NCBI RefSeq assembly: GCF_900182665.1
Contig: NZ_FXTL01000001.1
Span: 62,001-126,000 of the forward strand
Length of the DNA stretch: 64,000 nt
Origin: Propioniciclava tarda
GTDB taxonomy: Bacteria; Actinomycetota; Actinomycetes; Propionibacteriales; Propionibacteriaceae
Reading direction: 5' to 3'
The notes under the pieces are model-generated. The model did no database searches, was not told the origin of the DNA, and saw only the letters and a program-made list of their open reading frames with translations. Positions 61,152 through 64,000 of the stretch are shown one piece after another; positions within the stretch are counted from its first letter, which is position 1, and every line of letters starts with the position of its first letter. The translations under genes and the position numbers were made by a program.

Positions 61152-63752
61152 TCAGCGGCCGAGTACCCCCGCTAGCTGGTCACGCCCGGTGACGCCGAGC
61201 TTGATGAACACCCGGTACAAGTGGTTCTCGACGGTGCGCTCGCTCACGACCAGCCGGTCGGCGATCGCCCGGTTGCTGAGTCCGCCCGCGGCCAGCGCGG
61301 CGATCTCGCGCTCACGCGGCGACAGTGGGCCGGTCCGGGGGCGAGCCCGGCCGAGCAGCGGGGTCTCGGCCGCGGGCACCTCGGCCTGCAGGGTCGCCGT
61401 GAGTTTGTCGGACGCCGTCGCCGCGCGTCCGTCCCCGGCGGCCCGGTGGGCGGCCGCTGCGGCCTCCGCGGCGTACAGCAAGGTGCCGCAGGAGCGGAAG
61501 CGCTCGGCGGCGTCCGAGAGCAGTGCCGGATCTCCTGATCGAAGCCCGGCGACCAAGGCGGCGCGGGCGCCGCTGAGGCGTCCGTTCGGGGCCGGGGGAT
61601 CGGCGTCCGGGGGCAGCAGATCGAGCAGACCGAGGCGTCCAGCCTCGTGCCAGGCCTCGAACCAGCCAGTCCACTGGGACGTGGCCCGGGCGTCCGACAG
61701 GGCTCCGGCAAGGGCGGACGCCGCCGCGGCACGGTCGCCGGCCAGGGCGTCCACCCAGGCCTGAGCGAAGGGGAGGTAGCGGTTGCCGATGTAGCCGGGC
61801 ATGCGTGGGTAGCCGCTGACGCGGACGAGCGCGGCCCGGGCGCCCTCGAGGTCGCCGCGCTGGGCGAGGGTCCGGACGAGTAGCGAGCCGCACCACAGGC
61901 TCGACCCCCAGATCCCCAGGTCGACCCAGGCGCGCTCGCCCTCGGCGAGAGTCCGGGCGGCCCAGTCGAGGTCGCCGGACGCCTCTGCGGCCAGCCCGAC
62001 CAGCATCGTCGCCCACGCGTTGGCCTGCGCGGACGACTCCAGGGGCGCCAGCTCGAACCGCTGCCGCGCCGCATCGCCGGCCTGCGCGACCTCGCCCGCG
62101 ACCAACTGGGCCATGAGCAGGAGGGCCTGGGGCATCGCGGGATCGCCGACCAGCGCGATGTCGGCCTGCCCAGGGTCGTCGAGATATGCCCGTGCCGTCG
62201 CGATGGCCTCGTCCGCGCGGTCGGTGAAGATCAGGGCCGTCGCGGCCGCGACGCATGCCGAATAGCGGACGCCTGGATGCTCATGGCGCAACAGCGGGCG
62301 CGCCTCCGCGAGGGCGGACGCCAACTGGCCGCCCAGCACCGCGTGAACGGCCTGGCTGGCGGTCACCAGCGCCTGGCTCTCACCGCCCAGCCTGGACGCC
62401 TCCGCCAACGCCTCGGCGCCGGCCGCGAGGTCCCCGGTTCCCCAGACCTCCTCGGCGAGCTTGAGCAGGACGGCCGTCCGTGCCCACGGGTCGGTCAGCT
62501 GCGCCTTCACCCTGGTCAGCAGGGCAGCGGCGTGGGCGTGGCGTCCGGTGATGGACGCGCAGTGGGCGGCGAAGATGGCCGCCTCGGCGTGATCGGGGTC
62601 CTGGGCGGCGTGATCGGCCAGTTCGACCGCCAGTTCGGTGTCGCCGGACGCGATCGCGCGGCGGGCGGCCGCGACCGCGGCGTCCGGGGTGAGCTTGGCG
62701 CCACTCCGCACGCTCCACGCGGCGAAGCGCAGGTGATCGTCCTGGGAGCGTGTCGCAGCCGGGATCGCCCGCTCAAGGGCGTCCGCGAGCTCGCGGAAGA
62801 TCCGCATCCGGGAGAGCGGTCCGAGCCGCGCCCGGGTCATGTCGCGGTAGAGCGGATGCCCCACGTCGATGGTGAGGCCGGGGGCGTCCGGTCGGGCGAT
62901 GATGAGGCCGGCGCGCTCGAGGTCCTCGAGGTCGGCGGCTGGGATCAGGGCGTCCAGGACCGGGTGCGGGAGCCGCCCGCCCACGGCAAGGTACTCCAGC
63001 GCCCGGTGCTGGTCGCGGCCGAGCGGGGCCAGTCGTGCCAGGACGAGTTCCTCCAACTGCAACGTTCCGACGGGGTCGCCGCGGAAGGCGTAGCCGGACC
63101 CGGTGGGCGCGAGAGTCCCCGCGGCCAGCGAGCCCTCGACCAGTTCGCGGGCGTACATCGGGTTGCCCTGGGCCGAGGACGCCAGTCGGGCGCGTGCGGG
63201 GGCAGTCAGCGGCGCTCCCAGCGCACGCTCCGTCATCGACACGACCTCTGCCTCGGTCAACGGCGGCACCGTGACCTCGACCGTGCTGAGGCTTCTGCGC
63301 AGACGGTCGACCGCACTGGAGGTCGACACCCCGGAGCGGAGCGTGCCCACCAGCCGGGTCTCGCCGTCGGCCAACAGTTGGTGCAGCACGGTGGCGGAGG
63401 CGTCGTCCAGACCGTTGATGTCGTCGACCACGAGGAGCGGCGGGGTCGCGGACGTGGCCGAGGAGGCCGGACGACCCAGACCGAGGCTCGCGCGGGCTGC
63501 CAGCACCGCGGCGCCGCCCAAGGCGTCCCCGACCAGGGACGCCACCGGCGCCAGCGGGACGGCCGACGCAGACGGGCTGCCGACGATCCGGTGGCGAGGG
63601 CCGGGGTAGTCGAGCGCGACGGCGTCCGCGAGGGTCGTCTTCCCCATACCGGCCGGGCCGGTCAGGACGACGTTGCTGCCACCCGCCAGCAGGTCCGCCA
63701 CGGCGTGGATCAGCGCGTCGCGTCTCATCAGCGGCCACGCGCGCACTGTCAT
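61152..63752 (-). CDS. Large ATP-binding LuxR-family regulator (LAL-like)
   Basis: An 866-residue regulator. The N-terminal NTPase has Walker A VVLTGPAGMGKTTLADAV near residue 29 and Walker B LLVVDDINGLDDAS near 110. The long middle is helical, TPR-like (repeated ALAEA/AAAALL segments, residues ~330-740). The C-terminal LuxR helix-turn-helix is LSPREREIAALAAGGLSNRA to VSERTVENHLYRVFIKLGVT. Such proteins activate genes in response to nucleotide and effector binding. The secreted two-gene unit just downstream is a plausible target. ATG 63752 is preferred; ATG 63728 is possible. Confidence 0.87.
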   Translation of the reverse strand: MTVRAWPLMRRDALIHAVADLLAGGSNVVLTGPAGMGKTTLADAVALDYPGPRHRIVGSPSASAVPLAPVASLVGDALGGAAVLAARASLGLGRPASSATSATPPLLVVDDINGLDDASATVLHQLLADGETRLVGTLRSGVSTSSAVDRLRRSLSTVEVTVPPLTEAEVVSMTERALGAPLTAPARARLASSAQGNPMYARELVEGSLAAGTLAPTGSGYAFRGDPVGTLQLEELVLARLAPLGRDQHRALEYLAVGGRLPHPVLDALIPAADLEDLERAGLIIARPDAPGLTIDVGHPLYRDMTRARLGPLSRMRIFRELADALERAIPAATRSQDDHLRFAAWSVRSGAKLTPDAAVAAARRAIASGDTELAVELADHAAQDPDHAEAAIFAAHCASITGRHAHAAALLTRVKAQLTDPWARTAVLLKLAEEVWGTGDLAAGAEALAEASRLGGESQALVTASQAVHAVLGGQLASALAEARPLLRHEHPGVRYSACVAAATALIFTDRADEAIATARAYLDDPGQADIALVGDPAMPQALLLMAQLVAGEVAQAGDAARQRFELAPLESSAQANAWATMLVGLAAEASGDLDWAARTLAEGERAWVDLGIWGSSLWCGSLLVRTLAQRGDLEGARAALVRVSGYPRMPGYIGNRYLPFAQAWVDALAGDRAAAASALAGALSDARATSQWTGWFEAWHEAGRLGLLDLLPPDADPPAPNGRLSGARAALVAGLRSGDPALLSDAAERFRSCGTLLYAAEAAAAAHRAAGDGRAATASDKLTATLQAEVPAAETPLLGRARPRTGPLSPREREIAALAAGGLSNRAIADRLVVSERTVENHLYRVFIKLGVTGRDQLAGVLGR

Positions 63753-63801
63753 GGCGACGAAATATAGGGCCCCATCGATGGGGGCGGGAAGGTGGGTCCG
63801 C

Positions 63802-64000
63802 CTACACCGGGGCGAGCATCGATTTGAGGACGCCGCCGAGCAGCACCGCACGGTCCGGGCTGCCCTCGGGGCGTCCGTTCAGCAGTCCCGCGATCGCGCC
63901 CTGCTCGTAGACGCCCTGCAACACCGCCAGCGCCTGGGGCCCGGGCACCGTCAGCCGGTAGCCGAACTCGGACGCCGTCTGCTTGAGCACCGCGACGAAC
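63802..64000 (-). CDS. C-terminal end of a possible TetR-family regulator (partial)
   Basis: The last ~65 codons of a gene that runs off the window edge. TASEFGYRLTVPGPQALAVL and GVYEQGAIAGLLNG, ending VLLGGVLKSMLAPV, look like the helical effector domain of TetR regulators. The DNA-binding part is outside the window, so the call is tentative. Confidence 0.5.
   Translation of the reverse strand, partial: FVAVLKQTASEFGYRLTVPGPQALAVLQGVYEQGAIAGLLNGRPEGSPDRAVLLGGVLKSMLAPV

Overview
The window is high-GC DNA from an anaerobic or facultative actinobacterium. The best guess is the Propionibacteriaceae: it has a NifJ pyruvate:ferredoxin oxidoreductase, a 7Fe ferredoxin, an actinobacterial ptsI/fruR-fruK/ptsH arrangement, PIG-V-type and class A PBP wall genes, and several leaderless genes with a TAGGTT-type -10 about 6 bp before ATG. 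No rRNA, CRISPR array or integrase was seen. The only RNA gene found is tRNA-Ala(TGC).

Layout. 0.4-12.5 kb: nifJ and a DHOD-like partner; a VapBC/FitAB toxin-antitoxin pair; a MocA-like gene and an unknown gene; ygeW, ygeY and a carbamate kinase (part of the selenium-linked anaerobic purine-catabolism set); ferredoxin. 12.6-19.2 kb: a worn region with an M20 peptidase, a sugar dehydrogenase between remnants of rhamnulokinase and a DeoR regulator, an ArsR regulator, a broken secreted protein and several intergenic repeats. 19.2-23.3 kb: HPr, fruK, fruR and EI of the PTS, without the fructose EII. 23.4-30.1 kb: polysaccharide deacetylase, adenine deaminase, a NarL-type two-component system and small or broken membrane and secreted genes.

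30.1-42.5 kb is a complete-looking sialic-acid / amino-sugar utilisation locus: nagA, nagB and a GntR regulator, divergent from a Tat-lipoprotein binding protein, permease, permease-ATPase fusion and ATPase, then N-acetylneuraminate lyase, kinase, epimerase and a cytoplasmic sialidase. Sialosides would be imported, cleaved and converted to fructose-6-phosphate. 42.5-45.2 kb holds an MtnA-like isomerase divergent from a GntR regulator and a class II aldolase. An identical 11-bp palindrome lies before both transcription units, which suggests a co-regulated 5-deoxyribose or methylthioribose salvage module.

47.3-52.2 kb is a three-gene restriction-modification-like island (two N6-adenine methyltransferases and a GIY-YIG/SF2 helicase) directly downstream of tRNA-Ala. 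52.5-64 kb: thioredoxin under a CsoR/CstR-like operator, class A PBP, PIG-V-like mannosyltransferase, a secreted two-gene unit, a large LuxR-type ATPase regulator and the end of a possible TetR gene.

The most striking global signal is a short non-palindromic motif, GGACGC/GCGTCC (often GGACGCC). By eye it occurs about 10-20 times per kb on both strands and in all frames, but is nearly absent (3 in 4.9 kb) from the restriction-like island. It also forms inverted-pair hairpins after genes. This behaves like a DNA-uptake-type or other genome-signature word. Two further repeat families, a 44-bp and a 72-bp palindrome, are also present.
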